Positions 7,210 through 13,886 of a stretch of 14,044 nt of DNA are shown one piece after another. Made by a program: the position numbers and the translations under genes. The number at the start of each line of letters is the position of its first letter. The stretch's first letter is position 1. The DNA lies in the NCBI GenBank assembly GCA_013152795.1, contig JAADFS010000291.1:1-14044 (forward strand), read 5' to 3'. Below the pieces are notes generated by a model, which saw nothing but the letters and a program-made list of their open reading frames with translations, was not told where the DNA came from and searched no databases. The stretch is from Deferribacteres bacterium (GTDB lineage: Bacteria; Nitrospirota; Thermodesulfovibrionia; UBA6902).

Positions 7210-8277
7210 TTATTCCCCCGGCTTCAGCATTACGGCCTCGAGGTCTGCATCCTTTTCATTCAGCAGGTGCAGGTCACCGGGCCTGAATACACCCTTTTCA
7301 GTAATTATACCGGTTACATACCTGGCAGGTGTCACGTCAAAGGCGATGTTCCTCACCCTCACACCCTCCGGCGCTATCCGGCATCCGAACACATGGGTCA
7401 CCTCTTCCGGGCCCCTTTCCTCAATAGGAATCAGGTCCCCGGAGGGTATGGAGAAGTCAATGCTGCTCAGGGGCGCTGCAACATAAAACGGAACGCCGTT
7501 TTCCTTGCATAAGACGGCAAGTGAATAAGTCCCTATCTTGTTTGCAACATCACCGTTGGCAACGGTTCTGTCCGTTCCCACTATGGCAAGATTGATCTCG
7601 CCTTTCCGCAGCAGTGCGCCAGCCGTGTTGTCAGTGATCAGGGTTACCGGGATGTTGTCCTGCATGAGTTCCCAGGCGGTCAGGCGGCAGCCCTGAAGCA
7701 CCGGCCTTGTCTCATCAGCGTAAACCTGTATCTTCTTGCCCTGCTCAACAGCGACCCTGATCGGCCCTGTGGCTGTCCCGTATCCGCCCGTGGCGAGCGA
7801 GCCTGCATTGCAGTGTGTGATAACAGTATCGCCGTCCCTGATAAACTGCGCGCCCCATCTGCCTATCGCCCTGTTGATCTGTATATCCTCCTCAAGCACC
7901 TTCTTTGCATCCTCCACCAGGAGTTCCTTTAACCTGTCCACAGGCTCATGCCTTTTCTCAGACAGCAGCTTTTTTGCCCTCTCCACCGCCCACTGTATGT
8001 TCACAGCGGTCGGCCTTGTAGCAAGCAGGGTCTGAAACACCGGCTCCAGGCCGTTCATGAATTCATCAAAGTCAGCCGCCCTGACGTCCCGTGCACCGAG
8101 GGCTATTCCCATTGCAGCGGCTATTCCTATGGCAGGCGCCCCGCGGATCCGGAGCTTCTTTATCCCTTCGGCCACCATGTGGTAGTCCGTGCAGTCAACA
8201 TAGACCACTTCAAGCGGCAGCCTGGTCTGGTCAAGCATCCGCACCTTCCCGTCCACAAATTCTATTGTCTTAACCAT
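7210..8277 (-). CDS. mtnA: S-methyl-5-thioribose-1-phosphate isomerase MtnA
   Basis: Methionine salvage: isomerises 5-methylthioribose 1-phosphate to 5-methylthioribulose 1-phosphate. The 355-residue protein is of normal length and carries RGAPAIG (45-51), THCNAGSLATGGYGTA with the catalytic Cys156, DNTAGALL, and VGTDRTVANGDVANKIGT with the catalytic Asp236. It is related to the eIF2B regulatory subunits, but the Cys and Asp pair marks the isomerase. The ATG at 8277 is preceded by AAAGGAGA at good spacing, and the right end of a dispersed element stops just upstream of that. No other salvage gene (mtnP, mtnB, mtnD) is in the window, so the gene acts with genes elsewhere. Confidence 0.97.
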   Translation of the reverse strand: MVKTIEFVDGKVRMLDQTRLPLEVVYVDCTDYHMVAEGIKKLRIRGAPAIGIAAAMGIALGARDVRAADFDEFMNGLEPVFQTLLATRPTAVNIQWAVERAKKLLSEKRHEPVDRLKELLVEDAKKVLEEDIQINRAIGRWGAQFIRDGDTVITHCNAGSLATGGYGTATGPIRVAVEQGKKIQVYADETRPVLQGCRLTAWELMQDNIPVTLITDNTAGALLRKGEINLAIVGTDRTVANGDVANKIGTYSLAVLCKENGVPFYVAAPLSSIDFSIPSGDLIPIEERGPEEVTHVFGCRIAPEGVRVRNIAFDVTPARYVTGIITEKGVFRPGDLHLLNEKDADLEAVMLKPGE

Positions 8278-8300
8278 TATTCTCTCCTTTTTACTTCACC

Positions 8301-8505
8301 TTACAGTGGCATAAATATGTCGCGAAAGCCTTATCTGCGATACCTTCAGGGAATATTCCGCACGGCATATCAACTCCCCGTGATTCGTGTCCGTTGTTCG
8401 TGTCCGTAAAAGACAAAGAACAGAAACGGACACGGTTAACCGACACGGAGAACGGCCTTTTTCCCGTTTCCCGGCAGACTCCTCTGCCTGTTTATGCAAC
8501 TTTAA
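8301..8505 (-). repeat. Dispersed hairpin element, longest copy, upstream of mtnA
   Basis: The ends on the minus strand are TTAAAGTTGCATAAA (8505-8491) and TTTATGCCACTGTAA (8315-8301). They are inverted copies at 13 of 15 positions. Inside, next to the left end, is a perfect hairpin GGCAGA-GGAG-TCTGCC (8488-8473). An ATCGCAGATAA box (8341-8331) lies near the right end. The 8-base string TTCACCTT flanks both sides (8295-8302 and 8508-8515), overlapping the right end by two bases. With its flanks this element fills most of the gap between mtnA and the NRAMP gene; no gene is seen there. Confidence 0.7.
8384..8448. repeat. CGTGTCCG direct and inverted repeats inside the element
   Basis: TTCGTGTCCGT occurs at 8384-8394 and 8397-8407. 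Its complement ACGGACACG is at 8426-8434, forming a 9-bp inverted repeat with the second copy. The 10-bp palindrome CGGTTAACCG (8433-8442) and a further CCGACACGG (8440-8448) follow. None of the other element copies contains this cluster. Confidence 0.65.
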
Positions 8506-8547
8506 GATTCACCTTGCAATTATTACATCGCCTTTAGCCGTTGAACC

Positions 8548-8561
8548 CGCAACTCGCAACC
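8548..8561 (-). repeat. Heptamer repeat, AGTTGCG type, two units
   Basis: CGCAACT and CGCAACC are contiguous on the plus strand, 15 bp beyond the stop codon of the NRAMP gene. This is the same unit as at 7183-7203. Confidence 0.55.
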
Positions 8562-8576
8562 CTGTTCATGCCACGA

Positions 8577-9836
8577 TTAAAGTTTACTGAACTCAGGCAA
8601 TATTATCATAAACAGCATGGCAGTTGCCAAGACCGTCAGCGTAATCACCGTTGCCCATGAAATATAATTATGAATTTTTGAATTAACGAATCCTCCCATG
8701 ATCCTTTTATTATTAATAAGTGACAGGGCAAAAACAAGCACAAAGGGGAGCAGGATGCCGTTTAAGACCGATGAGAGCACCATCAGGAGAACCAGCGGGG
8801 CGCCGGGCGCCAGGACGAGCAGGGCTGAAATTACAATCAGCGCCGTGTATATCCACATAAACTGCGGGGCCTGCCTGAAGGTCTTGCTTATCCCCGCCTC
8901 CCATCCCATGGCCTCGCATATGTAATAGGCTGTTGCAAGCGGCACTATTATGGCCCCCAGTATCGAGGCGTTTGCAAGGCTTATGCCGAAAAAGACCGTT
9001 GCATACTCCCCTGCAAACGGCTTCAGTGCAAGGGCTGCCTCACTGGCGTTGTTAATCCTGATTCCGTTGGGAAACAGGGTCGCCGCTGATGTGACGATTA
9101 TAAAAAAGGCGATTATGTTGGTTATAAAGCATCCGGCGGTGACGTCGAGCTTTGAGTACCTGTAATCCCTTTTCTTGATCCCCTTTTCGGCAATGGATGA
9201 CTGAAGGTAAAACTGCATCCAGGGTGTTATCGTTGTCCCTATGATCGCTATGCTCAGCATGATGAACTCAGGCTCCGCTTTAATCGTGGGTACAAAAGTG
9301 CTGTAAAGCACCTCGCCCCACGCGGGCTTTGCCATGAAGCCTGAAAACACATAGCCGCCATAAAGCAGGCACGCCCCGAGCAGGACCCTTTCCACGACCC
9401 TGTAACTGCCCTTGATCACGAGTATCCAGATAAAAAACGCGCCGAGGGGCACCATGATATACTTGCTCAGGCCGAACAGCTCCATGCTCGCGGCCCACCC
9501 TGCAAATTCCGCCACAGTGGTGCCGAAGTTTGCGATAAGCAGGATTATCATCATGAAAAAGGCCGCCCTTACACCGTAATTTTCCCTGATAAGGTCCGCA
9601 AGCCCCTTGCCTGTGACCACTCCCATCCTTGCCGCCATTTCCTGGATGACAACAAGCGCCACCGTGGTGGGAATAAGCGTCCACAGCAGCATGTTGCCGT
9701 AGCGGGCGCCGGCTACGGAATACGTTGTGATGCCCGATGCGTCGTTGTCAATGGAGGCGGTGATTATCCCCGGGCCTATTATCGTGATAAACAGTACCAG
9801 CTTTTTCCACGTGGCCGAAATGCTGCGGAGGCTCAT
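8577..9836 (-). CDS. Divergent NRAMP-family metal transporter, candidate Mg2+ transporter
   Basis: A 419-residue polytopic inner-membrane protein with about 11 hydrophobic helices and the NRAMP (SLC11) fold signatures. Helix 1 reads GPGIITASIDNDASGITTYS (residues 21-40), where canonical MntH has DPGN. Helix 6 reads GTTITPWMQFYLQSS (200-214), where MntH has MPH. The helix-1 Asp is kept but the soft-metal Met and the His are lost. NRAMP-related magnesium transporters (NRMT) differ from MntH at these sites, so Mg2+ or another hard cation is more likely than Mn2+ or Fe2+. The ATG lies in an ATGA overlap with the upstream PRC/MgtE_N/CBS gene, so the two are translationally coupled. The exact substrate cannot be read from sequence alone. 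Confidence 0.92.
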   Translation of the reverse strand: MSLRSISATWKKLVLFITIIGPGIITASIDNDASGITTYSVAGARYGNMLLWTLIPTTVALVVIQEMAARMGVVTGKGLADLIRENYGVRAAFFMMIILLIANFGTTVAEFAGWAASMELFGLSKYIMVPLGAFFIWILVIKGSYRVVERVLLGACLLYGGYVFSGFMAKPAWGEVLYSTFVPTIKAEPEFIMLSIAIIGTTITPWMQFYLQSSIAEKGIKKRDYRYSKLDVTAGCFITNIIAFFIIVTSAATLFPNGIRINNASEAALALKPFAGEYATVFFGISLANASILGAIIVPLATAYYICEAMGWEAGISKTFRQAPQFMWIYTALIVISALLVLAPGAPLVLLMVLSSVLNGILLPFVLVFALSLINNKRIMGGFVNSKIHNYISWATVITLTVLATAMLFMIILPEFSKL

Positions 9837-11092
9837 ACGCTCCTCCTCTTTTTCCTGGATGCGGTGGGCAGGAGTATGTCCATGATATCATCGATGGTTA
9901 CGATGCCGAGAAGGTCCCCCTCGTCATCCACCACGGGCAGGGCCAGCAGGTTGTATTTGGATATGATCTCTGCAACCACCTGCTGGTCGGCATCGGGTGA
10001 GACCGTCTTGAGCTTGCTCTCCATTATTTCGGATAAGGTCATCTGGGGAGAGTGAAGCAGCATATCCTTCAGCGTTGTGACACCGGTGAGCCTCTCGCCC
10101 TCGGTTATGTATATGTAGTAAACGGTCTCGACCTCATGGGCATCGAGTTTGAATCTGTCGAGGGCCTCCTGTATTGTCAGCCCCGGCGGATAGGATATGA
10201 ACTGGTTTGTCATCAGCCCTCCGGCGGTATCTTCCTCGTGTGCAAGCAGCTCCTGAATGTCTTCGGCCTCTTCCTTTTCAATGGACTCGAGTATTTCCCT
10301 GGCCTTGTCCGACTCGAGGTCTGCAAGCAGGTCCGCGGCCTCGTCAGGGGGCATCCTTTCAACTATCTGGGGCGCATAGTCCTTATCAAGGCTGTCTATG
10401 ATGGACTTCTGTATATCAGGCTCAAGCTCGTGAAGCGTCTCGGCGGCTACATTGGGGTCGAGTTTGTTGAAAAGGGCCGCCCCCTGATCAAGGGGCGCCT
10501 CGCTTATAATATCCGCTATGTCTGAGGGGTGCAGCGCGGAGATCATCTGGCGGGGAACCGTAAGGGATATGGTTGAAAGCCTCGGCTCCAGGGGCTGGAT
10601 ATAGTTCCAGCTTATTATATTGTGCGGGAGAGTCTTTCCGAATATCCTGTAGATGTTTTCGCTTCTGCGCTCTATCCCCAGGCGCCTCAGCAGGCCTCTT
10701 ATCCCTATATCAACCCCGGTCACACACGCATAATCGTCCTTGCCTTCCAGCTTCACATCATTGACCCTTACGATCTTGGCGCCGTTTGCATCCACAATCT
10801 GTTTGTCGAAGATATCGCGCCTTATGAGCAGGTCTTCCTCGGAGTAGTCATAATGCCTTAACCTGCCGGCATAGATCTTGGAGGAGATGATGCGCTTGTT
10901 GAAGATGCCGACGTTTTCCCATTCAAGTAAATACCGCTCCTTTTTCTCCTCTATGATGATGGCCGAGACCCTGGGCAGGGGCTCTCCCTTGACGACAATG
11001 AAATCCTTTACCACGCCGAGTTCATCCCCCCGGGGGTCAAGAACAGGCTTTTTCAACAGCTCACTGACAAAGAGTTCGCCAAACAGGGGCAT
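9833..11092 (-). CDS. Soluble PRC-barrel / MgtE_N / CBS-pair protein, likely Mg2+ sensor
   Basis: This 419-residue protein has no membrane segment. In order it holds two PRC-barrel-like units (about 8-80 and 92-165), an MgtE N-domain superhelix (about 185-285, starting LHPSDIADII) and a CBS pair (about 290-405, with EEDTAGGLMT and GIVTIDDIMDIL). In the Mg2+ channel MgtE the N and CBS domains bind Mg2+ and gate the pore. Here the pore is absent and an NRAMP transporter follows with a 4-bp overlap. A gating or sensing subunit is the natural inference. The frame is open to 11173, but ATG 11092 is chosen: GGAGG lies 5 bases upstream and MPLFGELF starts the domain. The extra 27 residues are hydrophobic without family likeness. 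Confidence 0.9.
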   Translation of the reverse strand: MPLFGELFVSELLKKPVLDPRGDELGVVKDFIVVKGEPLPRVSAIIIEEKKERYLLEWENVGIFNKRIISSKIYAGRLRHYDYSEEDLLIRRDIFDKQIVDANGAKIVRVNDVKLEGKDDYACVTGVDIGIRGLLRRLGIERRSENIYRIFGKTLPHNIISWNYIQPLEPRLSTISLTVPRQMISALHPSDIADIISEAPLDQGAALFNKLDPNVAAETLHELEPDIQKSIIDSLDKDYAPQIVERMPPDEAADLLADLESDKAREILESIEKEEAEDIQELLAHEEDTAGGLMTNQFISYPPGLTIQEALDRFKLDAHEVETVYYIYITEGERLTGVTTLKDMLLHSPQMTLSEIMESKLKTVSPDADQQVVAEIISKYNLLALPVVDDEGDLLGIVTIDDIMDILLPTASRKKRRSV

Positions 11093-11266
11093 GAATACCT
11101 CCGGCCTGAATATTATGAATAAGATTCTACATTCTAACCTTGAAGTATACCCAAGGGAAGAAAGTTTCAGCAACCTTTCCTGCCCACGGACAGGAATTCA
11201 CCGGGAAGACCGATCTCTTCGGGAAACCCGGCCGGAAAGGCCCCTTAAGGTCTGACCGGCTGTTTT
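11093..11266 (-). promoter_or_regulatory. Hairpin-rich leader between mazG-like gene and the sensor gene
   Basis: 174 bases without a gene. Several short hairpins can be drawn: GGCC/GGCC at 11230-11242, CGGG-AAA-CCCG at 11220-11230, a longer GAAGA/TCTTC stem at 11201-11223, and CCTG/CAGG at 11179-11194. A CATAAT lies about 20 bases before the sensor start and could be a -10. I could not match it to a known Mg2+ (M-box), Mn2+ or NiCo riboswitch by eye. Leader function is inference. Confidence 0.3.
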
Positions 11267-11626
11267 TCAGGCGGGGGTGTTGTATTCATTATATTTCTTT
11301 GCGCTGCCGCGCACCCTGTGTGCAGGATATTTTTCCCTGTTTTTATCGAGCTTCCGGGAAACTATCTCTTCGAGGTCAAGATTCAGATCATGGCACAGAT
11401 ATGTGAGATAGATGGCAATGTCCGCAATCTCCTCGGATACGCCTTCAGCGGATTTGCCTTTCAGCATTGCCGCGACTTCCCCGTCGGTTTTCCACTGGAA
11501 GTTTTCAAGAAGCTCGGAGGCCTCAATGACCAATGAAACGGCAAGTTCCTTGGGCCTGTGAAATTTCTCCCAGTCACGCTCCCTCCGGAATTCCAGTAGT
11601 TTCTTCTTTAACTCATCACTGATCAT
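11267..11626 (-). CDS. MazG-like nucleotide pyrophosphohydrolase (dCTPase-like)
   Basis: All-alpha NTP pyrophosphatase of 119 residues, the size of single-domain MazG-like enzymes such as the dCTPase RS21-C6 group. The metal-binding pattern is intact: E35-x-x-E38 with E41 (EASELLENFQW), then E66-x-x-D69 (SEEIADIAIYL). The C-terminal KYPAHRVRGSAKKYNEY is typical of this group. It probably hydrolyses a non-canonical or excess nucleoside triphosphate to monophosphate and pyrophosphate; the substrate is not readable. ATG 11626 follows AGGAG at 5 bases, and that ribosome-binding site lies in the loop of a hairpin belonging to the dispersed element. fmdB is divergent. Confidence 0.9.
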   Translation of the reverse strand: MISDELKKKLLEFRRERDWEKFHRPKELAVSLVIEASELLENFQWKTDGEVAAMLKGKSAEGVSEEIADIAIYLTYLCHDLNLDLEEIVSRKLDKNREKYPAHRVRGSAKKYNEYNTPA

Positions 11627-11658
11627 GCAAACTCCTCTGCCCGTTTACGCAACATTAC
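11627..11658 (-). repeat. Dispersed hairpin element, left end forming the mazG-like leader
   Basis: The minus strand reads GTAATGTTGCGTAAA (11658-11644), CGG, then GCAGA-GGAG-TTTGC (11640-11627) and immediately the ATG. The left end and hairpin match the mtnA copy, which has the same GGAG loop. Here that loop is the Shine-Dalgarno. No right end is present. Confidence 0.65.
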
Positions 11659-11664
11659 GCTTTA

Positions 11665-11694
11665 TTGACTTGCTGATTGCTCAAGAGATAAAAT
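11665..11694 (+). promoter_or_regulatory. Sigma-70-type promoter for fmdB
   Basis: TTGACT (11665-11670), an 18-base spacer and TAAAAT (11689-11694) match the consensus at 5/6 and 5/6 positions. The expected start near 11701 leaves a leader of about 29 bases, which holds AGGAGG 7 bases before the fmdB ATG. Confidence 0.6.
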
Positions 11695-11729
11695 AAATAA
11701 CATTCTATAAAAAACCTGAGGAGGAAGCA

Positions 11730-11933
11730 ATGCCTATCTATGAATATGTTTGTCTTAAATGCAATAACAAATTTGCCCTTCTTCAGAGTTTGTACCCGGC
11801 AGAAAACAATGCCGAATGCCCCAAGTGCGCTTCAAGAGAGGTAAAGAAAGTCATCTCCGCCTTCAGCTTCGGAGCAGGCTCCGGCAGCAGCGCCTCCCCC
11901 ATGCCGGCGACCGGTTTCAGTGGCGGCGGCTGA
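11730..11933 (+). CDS. FmdB-family zinc-ribbon protein
   Basis: Small zinc-ribbon protein of 67 residues. It starts MPIYEYVC, the usual opening of the FmdB family (putative regulatory protein, TIGR02605 type). Two CxxC pairs (Cys8/Cys11 and Cys30/Cys33) would hold one zinc ion. The rest is a Gly/Ser/Pro-rich tail, as usual in the family. The family name comes from a gene beside formamidase genes; the real role is unsettled, and regulation or nucleic-acid binding is only suggested. A strong AGGAGG and a good promoter precede it. It is monocistronic, divergent from the mazG-like gene and convergent to the helicase gene. Confidence 0.9.
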   Translation: MPIYEYVCLKCNNKFALLQSLYPAENNAECPKCASREVKKVISAFSFGAGSGSSASPMPATGFSGGG

Positions 11934-11946
11934 GGCATCCGCTCCT

Positions 11947-11970
11947 GCTGAACAGGCTGTTCGGCATTTT
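11947..11970 (+). terminator. Likely intrinsic terminator of fmdB
   Basis: GCTGAAC (11947-11953) pairs with GTTCGGC (11959-11965), with one G-T pair, around AGGCT, and is followed by ATTTT. It lies 14 bases after the fmdB stop. The T-run is short, so confidence is moderate. Confidence 0.45.
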
Positions 11971-12009
11971 CCACATATAAGTACGGTCAACACGGTAATG
12001 CAGTAGAAT

Positions 12010-13593
12010 TCAAGGGTGCTTTGCGTGAACCTTTTTGGCCTTTGTAATCAGCAGGCCTGTTTTCCCTTTGTGTTTTTTCAGGCAGGACAACAGTGTCTCC
12101 GCTTCATTAAAGGGCAGTGTTACAAATGAGAACTTATCGAGGATCTGGACGCCCCTTATTTTCCCGGCTGCTATCCCGCCTTTACCCTTTATGAAATCCA
12201 CCAGTTTTCCGCGTGTAAGCCCGTCGCGCTTGCCCTGCTTCACAAATAACCGTGTCTTGCCCTTGGTATCGACAACCGCATCTTCTATCTCGGCATAGCT
12301 TTGTTCGCTCAGTTCATCCTGAAGGGAGTATTGCAGGAGGGCGGCCAGTATGTCGGCGGGCTCGTTATTCTCCAGGAGTTCCCTTGACATCTCAATGTAT
12401 TCCCGCCGCGGGGGTGATTTTACGATATCACGGAGTTCGGCCTTGATCCGGAGCTTTTTCGATTTAATGACATCCGCTACGCCTGGCAGTTTCGCCCTGC
12501 GGATATCCGTCTTTGCCTCTCTTCGTATAAACTGAAGCTTCCTGTATTCCTGGGGTGTGATAAAAGTTATGGCTATCCCCTCCTTGCCTGCCCGGCCCGT
12601 GCGGCCGATCCTGTGGACATACGACTCCGGGTCCTGCGGGAGGGCGTAGTTGATGACATGCGTCAGATCCCGGACATCTATCCCCCTTGCGGCCACATCC
12701 GTCGCTACAAGAATATTGAGCAGACGCTTTTTGAACTTTTTCAGTATCTTTTCCCTCTGGCCCTGCGACATGTCTCCGTGCAGGGCATCGGCGTCATAGC
12801 CGCGCTCCGCCAGCCGGCCGGCGATTGTATCGGCGTCGACCTTGGTCCTGCAAAAAACAAGTCCGTAGAATTTTTCCTCGATATCGATGATCCTGCACAG
12901 GGCCTCGAATTTATCCGCTGCGGCAACCTCAAAATAAATCTGGTCTGTGAGGCTGACCGTAAGCTGCCCCTTGGTCACCTTCATCACATCATACTCGCCC
13001 ATATACTTTCTGGCGATCTGCATTATTTCACGCGGCATGGTGGCGGAAAACAGCATGGTGCGCTTCTCAGGCGTGGTCTGTTCCATGATCTCCCCCACGT
13101 CTTCAAGAAAGCCCATGTTCAGCATTTCATCGGCCTCGTCCAGTACAAGGTAGGATATTCTGTCAAGCATCAATGTGCGGCGCTTCAGGTGGTCAAGTAT
13201 CCTGCCGGGTGTGCCCACAACAATGTCTATCCCTTTTTTCAGGCTTCTCAGTTGCAGGTCTATCGACTGTCCCCCGTAGATCGGGACAATGCTCAGTTTC
13301 TTCTTTCCTTTTAGTGAGTTAATCTCCTCCGCCACCTGGATGGCAAGTTCCCTCGTCGGCGTCAGGACAAGGGCCTGCACCTCCCCTGCCTTTGCTTGCA
13401 GGCGCTCAATGACCGGCAGGCCGAAGGCGGCGGTCTTGCCCGTCCCGGTCTGTGCCTGGCCGATTATGTCCTTCTCGCCGGCGAGTATGGCCGGTATTGT
13501 CTTTGCCTGAATCGGCGTGGGTTCTTCAAAACCCCTTTGTCTTAAAACTCTCAATGTCCTTTCGGACAGACCTAACTCTTCAAAAGATTCCAT
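12010..13593 (-). CDS. DEAD-box RNA helicase with DbpA-type RNA-binding domain
   Basis: ATP-dependent RNA helicase of 527 residues, of the DeaD/CsdA-DbpA class, acting in ribosome assembly and cold-stress RNA remodelling. The order is: Q motif (PTPIQ near 25-29), AQTGTGKT (47-53), PTRELAIQ, DEAD (152-155), SAT (184-186), ATDVAARGID (297-306) and HRIGRTGR (327-334). After a linker, residues about 445-520 form a DbpA-like RNA-binding domain (GKLVDFIKG, IRGVQILDKFSFVTL). Whether it is CsdA-like or DbpA-like cannot be decided by eye. The ATG at 13593 fits the family start; the ribosome-binding site is weak (AAAGGAAATGGA). No partner gene is in the same operon. The leader of nearly 300 bases is without a gene on this strand. 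Confidence 0.96.
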   Translation of the reverse strand: MESFEELGLSERTLRVLRQRGFEEPTPIQAKTIPAILAGEKDIIGQAQTGTGKTAAFGLPVIERLQAKAGEVQALVLTPTRELAIQVAEEINSLKGKKKLSIVPIYGGQSIDLQLRSLKKGIDIVVGTPGRILDHLKRRTLMLDRISYLVLDEADEMLNMGFLEDVGEIMEQTTPEKRTMLFSATMPREIMQIARKYMGEYDVMKVTKGQLTVSLTDQIYFEVAAADKFEALCRIIDIEEKFYGLVFCRTKVDADTIAGRLAERGYDADALHGDMSQGQREKILKKFKKRLLNILVATDVAARGIDVRDLTHVINYALPQDPESYVHRIGRTGRAGKEGIAITFITPQEYRKLQFIRREAKTDIRRAKLPGVADVIKSKKLRIKAELRDIVKSPPRREYIEMSRELLENNEPADILAALLQYSLQDELSEQSYAEIEDAVVDTKGKTRLFVKQGKRDGLTRGKLVDFIKGKGGIAAGKIRGVQILDKFSFVTLPFNEAETLLSCLKKHKGKTGLLITKAKKVHAKHP

Positions 13594-13765
13594 TGATTAT
13601 TCCATTTCCTTTCCGTTCATAGCCTGTGATGCCGCTTTATGAAGCTCAAGGCATTAAAATTTCGCGGGCATTCGAACCAACTCTTGGTCTGGGAGCCGTG
13701 AGAGATAATAACATGCGGAAGGGGCATAAAGAAATCTTTCAGAAGGTCGCCGGAGTGTGCTATCC

Positions 13766-13852
13766 TTAATGTTGCATGAACGGGCAATGGAGTCTGGCGG
13801 AAAAGCGCCACCCTTCCATTGCCCTGCAAGTGATATTTTTATGACGCCGTAA
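13766..13852 (+). repeat. Dispersed hairpin element, complete 87-bp copy
   Basis: The left end TTAATGTTGCATGAA (13766-13780) and right end TTTATGACGCCGTAA (13838-13852) bracket a strong hairpin. Its stem is GGGCAATGGA (13782-13791) with TCCATTGCCC (13815-13824), and an inner stem is TGGCG/CGCCA. It is co-oriented with the ORF that starts 34 bp further on. The rest of the gap 13594-13886 shows no gene. Confidence 0.7.
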
Positions 13853-13886
13853 GGTTATTTTAAAAAATGCAAATAATGATGCAACT

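Noticed and set aside
8296..8499. 67-residue minus-strand ORF between mtnA and the NRAMP gene
   Set aside because: It coincides with the repeat element and its composition follows the repeats.
4615..8561. Heptamer arrays as CRISPR
   Set aside because: The repeats are 7 bp and contiguous, with no unique spacers, and no cas genes are present.
11093..11173. 27-residue N-terminal extension of the PRC/MgtE_N protein
   Set aside because: GGAGG before ATG 11092 and the domain start at MPLFGELF favour the shorter form.
13661..13720. tRNA-like string GGTTCGAAT on the minus strand
   Set aside because: The flanking bases do not form a T-arm stem, and no acceptor, D or anticodon arms could be drawn.
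13617..13829. 70-residue minus-strand ORF
   Set aside because: It runs through the hairpin of a dispersed element, has no ribosome-binding site and shows no domain-like features.
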